From assembly GCF_949987535.1 (NCBI RefSeq), contig NC_080067.1, positions 51,210,910 through 51,274,909 on the forward strand: a stretch of 64,000 nt of DNA, written 5' to 3'. Positions 51,799 to 62,059 of the stretch are shown one piece after another (position 1 is the stretch's first letter; the number at the start of each line of letters is the position of its first letter). The position numbers and the translations under genes were made by a program. The notes beneath the pieces were generated by a model that was not told the origin of the DNA, made no database searches, and was given only the letters and a program-made list of their open reading frames with translations. The DNA is from Balaenoptera acutorostrata. Lineage: Eukaryota; Chordata; Mammalia; Artiodactyla; Balaenopteridae.

Positions 51799-52704
51799 TT
51801 AGAGAAGTTCCTTTAGCATTTGTTGTAGAGCTGGTTTGGTGGTGCTGAATTCTCTTAGCTTTTGCTTGTCTGTAAAGCTTTTGATTTCTCCATCAAATCT
51901 AAATGAGATCCTTGCTGGGTAGAGTAATCTTGGTTGTAGGTTCTTCCCTTTCATCACTTTAAGTATTTCATGCCACTCCCTTCTGGCTTGCAGAGTTTCT
52001 GCTGAGAAATCAGCTGTTAACCTTATGGGGGTTCCCTTGTATGTTATTTGTCATTTTTCCCTTGCTGCTTTCAATAATTTTTCTTTGTCTTTAATTTTTG
52101 CCACTTTGATTACTATGTGTCTCGGCGTGTTTCTCCTTGGGTTTATTCTGTATGGGACTCTCTGCGCTTCCTGGACTTGGGTGGCTATTTCCTTTCCCAT
52201 GTTAGGGAAGTTTTCGATTATAATCTCTTCAAATATTTTCTCTGGTCCTTTCTCTCTCTCTTCTCCTTCTGGGACCCCTATAATGCGAATGTTGTTGCGT
52301 TTAATGTTGTCCCAGAGGTCTCTTAGGCTGTCTTCATTTCTTTTTATTCTTTTTTCTTTAGTCTGTTCTGCAGCAGTGAATTCCACCATTCTGTCTTCCA
52401 GGTCACTTATCCGTTCTTCTGCCTCAGTTATTCTGCTATTGATTCCTTCTAGTGTAGTTTTCATTTCAGTTATTGTATTGGTCATCTCTGTTTGTTTGTT
52501 CTTTAATTCTTCTAGGTCTTTGTTAATCATTTCTTGCATCTTCTCAATCTTTGCCTCCATTCTTATTCCGAGGTCCTGGATCATCTTCACTATCATTATT
52601 CTGAATTCTTTTTCTGGAAGGTTGCCTATCTCCACTTCATTTAGTTGTTTTTCTGGGGTTTTTTCTTGTTCCTTCATCTGGTACATAGCCCTCTGCCTTT
52701 TCAT
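51799..52704 (-). pseudogene. L1-A ORF1 (RNA-binding chaperone) with one premature stop
   Basis: The frame from 52704 to the stop at 51799-51801 spans 302 codons. It is broken only by an in-frame TGA at 52051-52053 (codon 218), with no frameshift. ORF1p normally trimerises and coats L1 RNA. The visible order is a charged N-terminus (MKRQRAMYQMKE), a coiled coil from about 45 to 120 (ending ITEAEERISDLEDRM), an RRM region starting near 'RNNIRIIGVPEG' (about 135) and the C-terminal domain, most of which lies after the stop. The product would be 217 residues and would lose most of its C-terminal RNA-binding domain. At the same place L1-B has an A9 run with a frameshift, so this A-rich codon stretch looks mutation-prone. 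Confidence 0.92.
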
Positions 52705-53675
52705 CTTCTCTGTCTTTCTGTAACTGTGGTTTTTGGTCCACAGGCTGCAGGATTGTAGTTTTTCTTGCTTCTGTTGTCTGCCCTCTGGTGGTTGAGGCTA
52801 TCTAAGAGGCTTGATGGGAGGCTCTGGTGGTGGGTAGAGATGACTGTTGCTGTGGCGGTCAGAGCTTAGTAAAACCTTAATCCACTTGACTGTTGATGGG
52901 TGGGGCTGGGTTCCCTCCCTGTTGCTGTGGCGATCAGAGCCCAGTAAAACCTTAATCCACTTGACTGTTGATGGGTGGGGCTGGGTTCCCTCCCTGTTGG
53001 TTGTTTTGCCTGAGGCAACCCAACACTGGAGCCTACCCGTGCTCTTTGGTGGGGTTAATGGCAGACTCTGGGAGGGCTCACGCCAAGGAGAACTTCCCAG
53101 GACCTCTGCTGCCAGTGTCCTTATCCCCACGGTGAAACAGAGCCACCACTTGCCTCGGCAGGAGACCCCCCAACACCAGCAGGTACGTCTGGTTCAGTCT
53201 CCCCCAGGGTCACTGCTCCTTCCCCTGGGTCCCGATGCACACATTACTTTGTGTGTGCCCTCCAAGAGTGGGGTCTCTGTTTCCCCCAGTCCTGTCACAG
53301 TCCTGCAATCAATTCCCACTAGACTTCAAAGTCTGATTCTCTAGGAATTCCTCCTCCCTTTGCCGGACCCCCAGGTTGGGAAGCCTGAGGTGGGGCTCAG
53401 AACCTTCACTCCAGTGGGTGGACTTCTGTGGTATAAGTGTTCGCCAGTCTGTGAGTCACCCACCCAGCAGTTATGGGATTTGATTTTACTCTGATTGCGC
53501 CCCTCCTACCGTCTCACTGTGGCTTCTCCTCTGTCCTTGGACGTGGGGTGTCCTCCTTGGTGAAGTCCAGGGTCTTCCTGTCAATGATTGTCCAGCAGCC
53601 AGTTGTGATTCTGGTGCTCTCGCAAGAGGGAGTGAGAGCACGTCCTTCTACTCCGCCATCTTGGTTAATCTCCTC
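52705..53675 (-). promoter_or_regulatory. L1-A 5'UTR / internal promoter
   Basis: About 970 bp between the element start and ORF1. A YY1-type motif (CCGCCATCTT on the plus strand, 53653-53662) lies about 15 bp inside the 5' end, where it is known to position L1 transcription starts. The UTR contains a 75-bp direct tandem duplication (52846-52920 and 52921-52995). Plus-strand frames here (52847-53344, 53473-53688) are not genes. Confidence 0.85.
52846..52995. repeat. 75-bp tandem duplication in the L1-A 5'UTR
   Basis: Two adjacent copies starting 'gttgctgtggcg', differing at only a few positions. Confidence 0.95.
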
Positions 53676-53686
53676 TCAATTTTCTT
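53676..53686. repeat. Target-site duplication of L1-A, right copy
   Basis: 'tcaattttctt', matching 46652-46662 and followed by 'aa'. Confidence 0.93.
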
Positions 53687-54334
53687 AAATTTACCAAGGC
53701 TTGATTTGTGACCCAAGATATGATCTATCCTGGGGAATGTTCCATGAGCACTTGAGAAAAATGTGTATTCTGTTGTTTTTGGGTGGAATGTCCTATAAAT
53801 ATCAATTAAGTCCATATTGTTTAATGTATCATTTAAAGCTTGTGTTTCCTTATTTATTTTCATTTTGGATGATCTGTCCATTGGTGAAAGTGGGGTGTTA
53901 AAGTCCCCTACTATGATTGTGTTGCTGTCAATTTCCCCTTTTATGGCTGTTAGTATTTGCCTTATGTATTGAGGTGCTCCTATGTTGGTTGCATAAATAT
54001 TTACAATTGTTATACCTTCCTCTTGGATCGATCCCTTGATCATTATATAGTGTCCTTCTTTGTCTCTTGTAATAGTCTTTATTTTAAAGTCTATTTTGTC
54101 TGATATGAGAATTGCTACTCCAGGTTTCTTTTGATTTCCATTTGCATGGAATATCTTTTTCCATCCCCTCACTTTCAATCTGTATGTGTCTCTAGGTCTG
54201 AAGTGGGTCTCTTGTAGACAGCATATATATGGGTCTTGTTTTTGTATCCATTCAGCCAGCCTGTGTCTTTTGGTGGGAGCATTTAATCCATTTACATTCA
54301 AGGTAATTATTGATATGTATGTTCCTATTCCCAT
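53687..54334 (-). pseudogene. L1-B ORF2, N-terminal endonuclease part, interrupted
   Basis: About 216-220 codons from the start Met (MGIGTYIS) to the L1-A insertion point, reading the endonuclease domain: NVNGLN, QETH, GDFN, YTFF and RIDHILGH are all present. One change from L1-A is visible in the conserved INIYAPN segment (INIYATN). The frame on either side of the insertion is the same at the duplicated target codons. The break is therefore due solely to the nested element, which adds a few foreign codons and a stop (the frame ends at 53648). Confidence 0.93.
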
Positions 54335-54392
54335 TTTCTTAAATGTATTGGGTTTGTTATTGTAGGTGTTTTCCTTCTCTTGTGTTTCTTGC

Positions 54393-55287
54393 CTAGAGAA
54401 GTTCCTTTAGCATTTGTTGTAAAGCTGGTTTGGTGGTGCTGAACTCTCTCAGCTTTTGCTTGTCTGTAAAGTTTTTAATTTCTCCATCGAATCTGAATGA
54501 GATCCTTGCTGGGTAGAGTAATCTTGGTTGTAGGTTTTTCTCCTTCATCACTTTAAGTATATCCTGCCACTCCCTTCTGGCTTGCAGTGTTTCTGCTGAT
54601 AGATCAGATGTTAACCTTATGGGGATTCCCTTGTGTGTTATTTGTTTTTTTTTCCCTTGCTGCCTTTAATATGTTTTCCTTATATTTAATTTTTGACAGT
54701 TTGATTAATATGTGTCTTGGCGTGTTCCTCCTTGGGTTTATCCTGTATGGGACTCTCTGTGCTTCCAGGACTTGATTAACTATTTCCTTTCCCATATTAG
54801 GGAAGTTTTCAACTATAATCTCTTCAAAAATTTTCTCAGTCCCTTTCTTTTTCTCTTCTTCCTCTGGTACCCCTATAATTCGAATGTTGGAGCGTTTAAT
54901 GTTGTCCCAGAGGTCCCTGAGACTGTCCTCAGTTCTTTTCATTCTTTTTTCTTTATCCTGCTCTGTAGTAGTTATTTCCACCATTTTATCTTCCAGGTCA
55001 CTTATCCTTTCTTCTGCCTCAGTTATTCTACTATTGATCCCATCTAGAGTATTTTTAATTTCATTTATTGTGTTCTTCATCATTGCTTGGTTCCTCTTTA
55101 GTTCTTCTACATCCTTGTTAAATGTTTCTTGCATTTTGTCTATTCTATTTCCAAGATTTTGAATCATCCTTACTATCATTATTCTGAATTCTTTTTCAGG
55201 TAGACTACCTATTTCCTCTTCATTTGTTAAGTCCAGTGTGTTTTGAGCCTGCTCCTTCATCTGCTGTGTGTTTTTCTCTCGTCTCAT
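54393..55287 (-). pseudogene. L1-B ORF1 with frameshift in an A run
   Basis: Starts MRREKNTQQMKE at 55287. The coiled coil ends ITEAEERISDLEDKM, followed by RRM text 'SNIRIIGVPEEE' and the start of the C-terminal domain (YRINPRRNTPRHI). At 54645-54653 an A9 run on the minus strand shifts the frame, and translation ends at 54604 after a short foreign tail (227 residues). The expected ORF1 stop lies at 54393-54395, and the span of 895 nt is one more than a multiple of three. The ORF1-ORF2 spacer is 58 nt, as in L1-A. Confidence 0.92.
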
Positions 55288-57535
55288 TTTGCCTATCTTA
55301 CTGTGTTTGGGGTCTCCTTTTCACAGGCTGCAGGTTCGTAGTTCCCGTTGTTTTTGGTATCTGTCCCCAGTGGCTAAGGTTGGTTCAGTGGGTTGTGTAG
55401 GCTTCCTGGTGGAGGGAACTAGTGCCTGAGTTCTGGTGGATGAGGCTAGATCTTGTCTTTCTGGTGGGCACGTCCACGTCTGCTGGTGTATTTTGGGGTG
55501 TCTGTGGCCTTATTATGATTTTAGGCAGCCTCTCTGCTAATGGATGGGGTTGTGTTCCTGTCTAGCTAGTTGTTTGGCATAGCGTGTCCAGCACTGTAGC
55601 TTGCTGGTCGTTGGGTGAAGCTGGGTCTTGATGTTGAGATGGAGATCTCTGGGAGATTTTTGCCGTTTGGTATTACGTGGAGCTGGGAGGTCTCTTGTGG
55701 ACCAGTGTTCTGAAGTTGGCTCTCCCACCTCAGAGGCACGGCCCTGATGCCTGGCTGGAGCACCAAGAGCCTTTCATCCACACGGCTCAGAGTAAAAGGG
55801 AGAAAAAATAGAAAGAAAGAAAGAAAGAGGCTATAATATAGTGAAGTAAAATAAAGCTATTGTAAAGCAAAGCTATACAGACAAAATCTCACCCAGAAGC
55901 ATATACATATACACTCACAAAAAAAAGGAAAAGGGGAAAAATTAATCTCTCCTGCTCCCAAAGTCCCCCTCCTGAATTTGGGCTGATTCGTTGTCTATTC
56001 AGGTATTCAACAGGTGCAGGCACATCAAGTTGATTGTGGAGCTTTAATCCGCTGCTCCCGAGGCTGCTGGGAGAGATTTCCCCTTCTCTTCCCTGTTCGC
56101 ACAGCTCCTGGGGTTCAGCTTTGGATTTGGACCCGCCTCTGCGTGTAGGTCGCCTGAGGGCGTCTGTTCCCCGCCCAGACAGGACGGGGTTAAAGGAGCA
56201 GCTGCTTCGGGGGCTCTGGCTCACCCAGGCCGCAGGGAGGGAGGGGTACAGAGGAGGCGGGGCGAGCCTGCAGCGTCAGAGGCCGGTGTGACGTTGCACC
56301 AGCCTGAGGCGCACAGTGCGTTCTCCCGGGGATGTTGTCCCCGGATCCCGGGACCCTGGCAGTGGCGGGCTGCACAGGCTACCGGGAGGGGCGGTGTGGA
56401 GAGTGACCTGTGCTCACACACAGGCTTTTTGGAGGCGGCAGCAGCAGCCCCAGCGTCTCATGCCCGTCTCTGGGGTCCGCGCTGATCGCCGCGGCTCGCG
56501 CCCTTCTCTGGAGTTCGTTTAGGCGGCGCTCTGAATCCCCTCTCCTTGCCTGCCGCGAAACAAAGAGGCAAGAAAAAGTCTCTTGCCTCTTCGGCAGCTG
56601 CAGACTTTTTCCCGGACTCACTTCCGGCTACCTGTGGTGCACTAAACCCTTCAGGCTGTGTTCACGCCGCCAGCCCCAGTCCTCTCCCTGCGATCCAACC
56701 GAAGCCGAGCCTCAGCTCCCAGCCCCGCCCGCCCCGGCGGGTGAGCAGACAAGCCTCTCGGGCTGCTGAGTGCTACTTGGCACCAGCCTCCGTGCGGGAA
56801 TCTCTCCGTTTTTCCCTCTGCGCCCCTGTTGCTGTGGGATCCACGCTGATAGCTGCGGCTCGCGCCAGTCTCTGGAGTTCGTTTAGGCGGTGCTCTGAAT
56901 CCCCTCTCCTCGCGCACCAGGAAACACAGAGGGAAGAAAAAGTCTCTTGCCTCTTCGGCAGCTGCAGACTTTTTCCCCGGACTCCCTCCCGGCTAGCTGT
57001 GGTGCGCTAACCCCTTCAGGCTGTGCTCACACCTCCAGTCCCAGTCCTCTCCCTGCGATCCAACCGAAGCCCGAGCCTCAGCTCCCAGTCCCGCCCGCCC
57101 CGGCGGGTGAGCAGACAAGCCTCTCGGGCTGGTGAGTGCTGGTCGACACTGATCCTCCGTGCGGGAACCTCTCCGCTTTGCCCTCCGCACCCCTGTGGCT
57201 GCGCTCTCCTCCGTGGCTCCAAAGCTTCCCCCCTCCGCCACCCGCAGTCTCCGCCCGCGAAGGGGCTTCCTAGTGCCTGGAAACCTTTCCTCCTTCACAG
57301 CTCCCTCCCACTGGTGCAGGTGCCGTCCCTATTCTTTTGTCTCTGTTATTTCTTTTTTCTTTTGCCCTACCCAAGTACGGGGGGAGTTTCTTGCCTTTTT
57401 GGAGGTCGGACGTTTTCTGCCAGCGTTCAGTGGGTGTTCTGTAGGAGCAGTTCCACGTGTAGATGTATTTCTACTGTATCTGTGGGAAGGAAGGTGATCT
57501 CCGCGTCTTACTCTTCCGCCATCTTCTCCCTCCTG
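55288..57535 (-). promoter_or_regulatory. L1-B 5'UTR, long, CpG-rich, internal promoter
   Basis: About 2.25 kb, more than twice the L1-A 5'UTR. The part from 56,000 to 57,300 is GC- and CpG-dense, in sharp contrast to the AT-rich surroundings. A YY1-type site (CCGCCATCTT, 57516-57525) sits about 10 bp from the 5' end. A tandemly duplicated unit lies within it, and a GAAA run occurs near 55810-55828. About a dozen open frames here on both strands are by-products of GC-rich sequence, not genes. Confidence 0.88.
56466..57193. repeat. Two tandem units of about 364 bp in the L1-B 5'UTR
   Basis: Text such as 'gcggctcgcg' (56491 and 56855), 'gagttcgtttaggcgg', 'gcagctgcagactttttccc' and 'ccggcgggtgagcagacaag' recurs with a spacing of about 364 bp. 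A truncated third start may follow near 57190. The copies differ by point changes and small indels. The boundaries are approximate. Confidence 0.9.
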
Positions 57536-57548
57536 GAGATTGTTTTTT

Positions 57549-57844
57549 AACATTAATTTTATTGCAGGTACTTCCATTGTTGGATCAGTTTAGAGCTCTT
57601 TCAGACAGAGAATGGGATTATACAAATGCTTACAGGGCCTGGTGGGTAACATAACTGTGCAAACCAGTGAAAAGCTCTCCTGACCCAACTTTATGAAAAA
57701 AAAGGAAGGTGTTATTCAGCTCCAGCTGACAGACACCTGAGGGAGATATCAATTCAATACTAGCAGATTTTTGTTAGTTTTTAAGTATAATTTCCTTATA
57801 CATATTTGTATGCTAGCATTATTTTGTTAAGTAAGTTTTGGTCA
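57549..57844. other. Short unique spacer between L1-B and L1-C
   Basis: Non-L1 sequence. A pyrimidine-rich stretch and 'ttgcag' at 57562-57567 is followed by 78 stop-free bases to 57645 and then 'gtaaca', so it has the form of a small phase-0 exon. No parent gene is recognised. Confidence 0.4.
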
Positions 57845-60800
57845 GGTCAAATATCCAAAATGAAAATAAATAAGGAAACAGAAGCTTTAAATGATGCATT
57901 AAATAAGATGGACTTAAGTGACATTTATAGGGCATTCCAATGAAAAACAACAGAATACACTTTCTTCTTAAGTGCTCATAGAATATTCTCCAGGATAGAT
58001 CATATCTTGGGTCACAAATCAAGCCTTGGTAAATTTAAGAAAATTGAAATCAAATCAAGTATCTTTTCTGACCACAAGACTATGAGACTAGATATCATTT
58101 ACAGGAAAAACATCAGTAAAAAATATAAACACATGGAGGCTAAACAATATGCTACTAAATAACCAAGGGATCACTGAAGAAAACAAAGAGGAAATCAAAA
58201 AATACCTAGAAACAAATGACAATGAAAATACGATGACCCAAAACTTATGGGATGCAGCAAAAGCATTTCTAAGAGGGAACTTTAGAGCAATACAATCCTA
58301 CCTCAAGAAACAAGAAGCACCTCAAGTAAACAACCTTAAGCAATACCTAAATACCTAAAGCAATTAGAGAAAGAAGAACAAATTAAAAAACACCAAAGTT
58401 AGCAGAAGGAAAGAAATCATAAAGATCAGATAAGAAATAAATGAAGAAGAAATGAAGTAAACAGTAGCAAAGATCAATAAAATTAAAAGCTGGTTCTTTG
58501 AGAAGATAAAAAAAATTGATAAACCATTAGCCAGACTCATTAAGAAAAAAAGGGAGAAGACTCAAATCAATAGAATTAGAAATGAAAAAGGAGAAGTAAC
58601 AAGTGACACTGCAGAAACACAAAGGATCATGAGAAATTACTAGAAGTAAATCTATGCCAACAAAATGGACAACTTGGAAGAAATGGACAAATTCTTAGAA
58701 AAGCACAACTTCCTGAGGCTGAACCAGGAAGAAACAGAAAATATAAACAGACCAGTCACAAGCACTGAATTGAAACTGTGCTTAAAAGTCTTCCAACAAA
58801 TAAAAGCCCAGGGTCAGATGACTTCAAAGGCAAATTCCATCAAACATTTAGAGACGATCTAACACCTATCCTTCTCAAACTCTTCCAAAATATAGCAGAG
58901 GGAGGGACACTCCCAAACTCATTCTATGAGGCCACCATCACCCTGATACCCAAACCAGACAAAGATGTCACAAAGAAAGAAAAGTAAAGCCAATATCACT
59001 GATGAACATAGATGCAAAAATCCTCAAAATACTAGCAAACAGAATCCAACAGCACATTAAAAGGATCATACACCACGATCAAGTGGGGTTTATCCCAGGA
59101 ATGCAAGGATTCTTCAATATATGCAAATCAATCAATGTGATACACCATATTAACAAATTGAAGGAGAAAAACCATTTGATCATCTCAATAGATGCAGAAA
59201 AAGCTTTTGACAAAATTCAACACCCATTTATGATAAAAACCCTGCAGAAAGTAGGCATAGAGGGAACTTACCTCAACATAATAAAGGCCAAATATGACAA
59301 ATCCACAGCCAACATCGTTCTAAATGGTGTAAAACTGAAACCATTTCCTCTAAGATTAGGAACAAGACAAGGTTGTCCTCTCTCACCACTATTACTCACC
59401 ATAGTTTTGGAAGTTTTAGCCACAGCAATCAGAGAAGAAAAAGAAATAAAAAGAATCCAAATCGGAAAAGAAGAAGTAAAGCTGTCACTGTTTGCAGATG
59501 ACATGATACTATACATAGAGAATCCTAAAGATGCTTCTGGAAAACTACTAGAGCTAATCAATGAATTTGGTAAAGTAGCAGGATACAAAATTAATGCACA
59601 GAAATCTCTTGCATTCCTATACACTAATGATGAAATATCTGAAAGAGAAATTAAGGAAGCACTCCCATTTACCATTGCAACCAAAAGAATAAAATACCTA
59701 GGACTAAACCTACCTAAGGAGACAAAAGACCTGTATGCAGAAAACTATAAGACACTGATGAAAGAAATCAAAGATGATACAAACAGATGGAGAGATATAC
59801 CATGTTCTTGGATTGGAAGAACCAACATTGTGAAAATGACTATATTGCCCAAAGCAATCTACAGATTCAATGCAATCCCTATCAAACTACCAATGGCATT
59901 TTTCACAAAACTAGAACAAAAAATTTCACAATTTTTATGGAAACACAGAAGACCCCGAATAGCCAAAGGAATTGTGAGAAAGAAAAACGGAGCTGAGGGA
60001 ATCAGGCTCCCAGACTTCAGACTATACTACAAAGCTATGGTAATCAAGACAGTATGGTACGGACACAAAAACAGAACTATAGATCAATGTAACAGGAAAG
60101 CCCAGAGATAAACCCACGCACATATGGGCACCTTATTTTTGATAAAGGAGGCAAGCATATACAGTGGAGAAAAGACAGCCTCTTCAATAAGTGGTGCTGG
60201 GAAAATTGGACAGCTACATGTAAAAGAATGAAATGAGAACACTCCCTAACACCATACACAAAAATAAACTCAAAATGGATTAAAGACCTAAATGTAAGGC
60301 CAGACACTGTAAAACTCTTAGAGGAAAACATAGGCAGAACACTCTATGACATAAATCACAGCAAGATCCTTTTTGACCCACCTCCTAGAGAAATGGAAAT
60401 AAAAACAAAAATAAACAAATGGGACCTAATGAAACTTAAAGCTTTTGCACAGCAAAGGAAACCATAAACAAGACCAAAAGACAACCCTCAGAATGGGAGA
60501 AAATATTTGCAAATGAAGTAACTGACAAAGGATTAATCTCCAAAATATACAAGTAGCATATGAAGCTCAATATCAAAAAAACAAGCAACCCAATCCAAAA
60601 ATGGGCAGGAAACCTAAATATGCATTTCTCCAAAGAAGATATACAGATGGCCAACTAACACATGAAAGGATGCTCAACATCACTAATCATTAGAGAAATG
60701 CAAATCAAAACTACAATGAGGTATCACCTCACACTGGTCAGAATGTCCATCATCAAAAAATCTCCAAATAATAAATGCTGGAGAGGGTGTGGAGGAAAGG

Positions 60801-61575
60801 AAACCCTCTTGCACTGTTGGTGAGAATGTAAATTGATACAGCCACTATGGAGAACAGTACAGAGGCTCCTTAAGAAACTAAAAATAGAACTACCATGTGA
60901 CCCAGCAATCCCACTACTGGGCATATAGCCTGAGAAAACCATAATTCAAAAAAGAGTCATGTACCCCAATGTTCATTGCGGCACTATTTACAATAGCCAG
61001 GACATGGCAGCAACCTAGGTGTCCACTGACAGATGAATGGATAAAGAAGCTGTAGCACATATGTACAATGGAATATTACTCAGCCATAAAAAGAAACCAA
61101 GTTGAGTTATTTGCAGTGAGGTGGATGGACCTAGAGTCTGTCATACAGAGTTAAGTAAGTCAGAAAGAGAAAAACAAATACTGTATGCTAACACATATAT
61201 ATGGAATCTAAAAAAAAATGGTCATGAAGAACCTAGGGACAGGACACGAATAAAGACGCAGAATTAGAGAATGGACTTGAGGACACGGGGAGGGTCAATG
61301 GTAAGCTGGGACGAAGTGAGAGAGTAGCATTGACTTATATACACTACCAAATGTAAAATAGATAGCTAGTGGGAAGCAGCTACATAGCACAGGGAGATAA
61401 GCTTGCTTCTTTGTAACCACATAGAGGGGCGGGATAGGGAGGGTGGGAGGAGATGCAAGAGGGAGTGGATATGGGGATATATGTATACATATAGCTGATT
61501 CACTTTGTTTTACAGCAGAAACTAACACAACACTGTAAAGTAATTATACTCCAATAAAGATGTTAAAAAAAAATT
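57845..61575 (+). mobile_element. L1-C, 5'-truncated decayed L1
   Basis: Plus-strand L1 that begins inside the endonuclease region of ORF2 (text equivalent to 'SKMKINKET'), runs through RT and the C-terminus, and ends with an L1-B type 3'UTR and an A tail (about 61562-61573). ORF2 has several frameshifts and stops. No convincing target-site duplication was found. It faces L1-B tail-outward, so the two share long inverted homology. Confidence 0.92.
59002..60111 (+). pseudogene. L1-C ORF2 fragment: reverse transcriptase domain
   Basis: The longest open piece of L1-C (369 codons). It includes [13 protein letters not shown], a variant of the conserved [10 protein letters not shown] box, and the FADD box at 59491-59502. 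Upstream pieces (58149-58358, 58665-58862, 58778-58987) are in other frames, and downstream sequence to about 61150 is frameshifted again. The endonuclease is missing, so no functional protein is expected. Confidence 0.9.
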
Positions 61576-62059
61576 GTGGGAAATTTCCTTAATTCTTTAG
61601 AGATATTCTTATATTGCTGTTTATAGTTTTCATTTAGTACTAAGAGGATCTTTTACATTTTTATAATTTCTAAGGAAAAAAATACCCTATGATGCACTGT
61701 TTTCTTAAATGATTTAATACTTTTATTTTTGAAATATTTGTTTTATTTTTAAGTACTTTTCATTCTGACTCATAGTTCTTGATTTAAATTCTTGAGAGAA
61801 TTGATTTCTGAGGAATTTGCTCTTCCCTTTACCTTTTTCAGATCGCCAAAGGAGAATAATATTTATACACACTCATTTTTGTTGCAGATACTTAAAACAC
61901 ATAAGAATTGCAAAAGGGCTTTATAAACTAAAAAATAAAATACGTTTGTAATGGGACTCTGTATTTACCCTAAAAAATTATTTATTATTTGAGAAATGAG
62001 TCATTAGTTAAGATATTAAAAGATGAATGTTCATTCACATCAATGGTAGTAAACTATAT
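61576..62059. other. AT-rich DNA, no gene recognised
   Basis: No supported feature. Confidence 0.5.

Larger units (their letters stand above)
46663..53675 (-). mobile_element. L1-A, full-length L1 with 3' transduction, nested in L1-B
   Basis: Minus-strand insertion with its 5' end at 53675, beginning 'gaggagattaaccaagatgg'. It comprises the 5'UTR (52705-53675), ORF1 (51799-52704), a 58-nt spacer, ORF2 (47922-51740) and the 3'UTR to about 47725. Non-L1 sequence follows to 46681, then the final A20 tail (46661-46680). The matching 11-bp flanks show that L1 and the non-L1 segment arrived together. It is younger than L1-B because it interrupts it. Confidence 0.93.
53687..57535 (-). mobile_element. 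L1-B, 5' half (5'UTR, ORF1, start of ORF2)
   Basis: Continuation of L1-B on the other side of the nested L1-A. The 5' end at 57535 abuts the outer target-site duplication (57536-57548), so the element was inserted full-length. Confidence 0.95.

Noticed and set aside
52025..52723. A 232-codon hydrophobic plus-strand frame
   Set aside because: It is the antisense of L1-A ORF1. The coiled-coil codons read backwards give Ser/Leu/Ile-rich text.
56034..57577. Many GC-rich frames on both strands (up to 175 codons)
   Set aside because: They lie in the L1-B 5'UTR. GC-rich DNA has few stops, and the duplicated unit gives similar peptides twice.
57789..61591. 'aatttcctta' at 57789 and 61582 as a target-site duplication of L1-C
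   Set aside because: It does not abut the L1-C edges (about 45 bp upstream of the 5' edge and several bp after the A tail) and is AT-rich enough to occur by chance.
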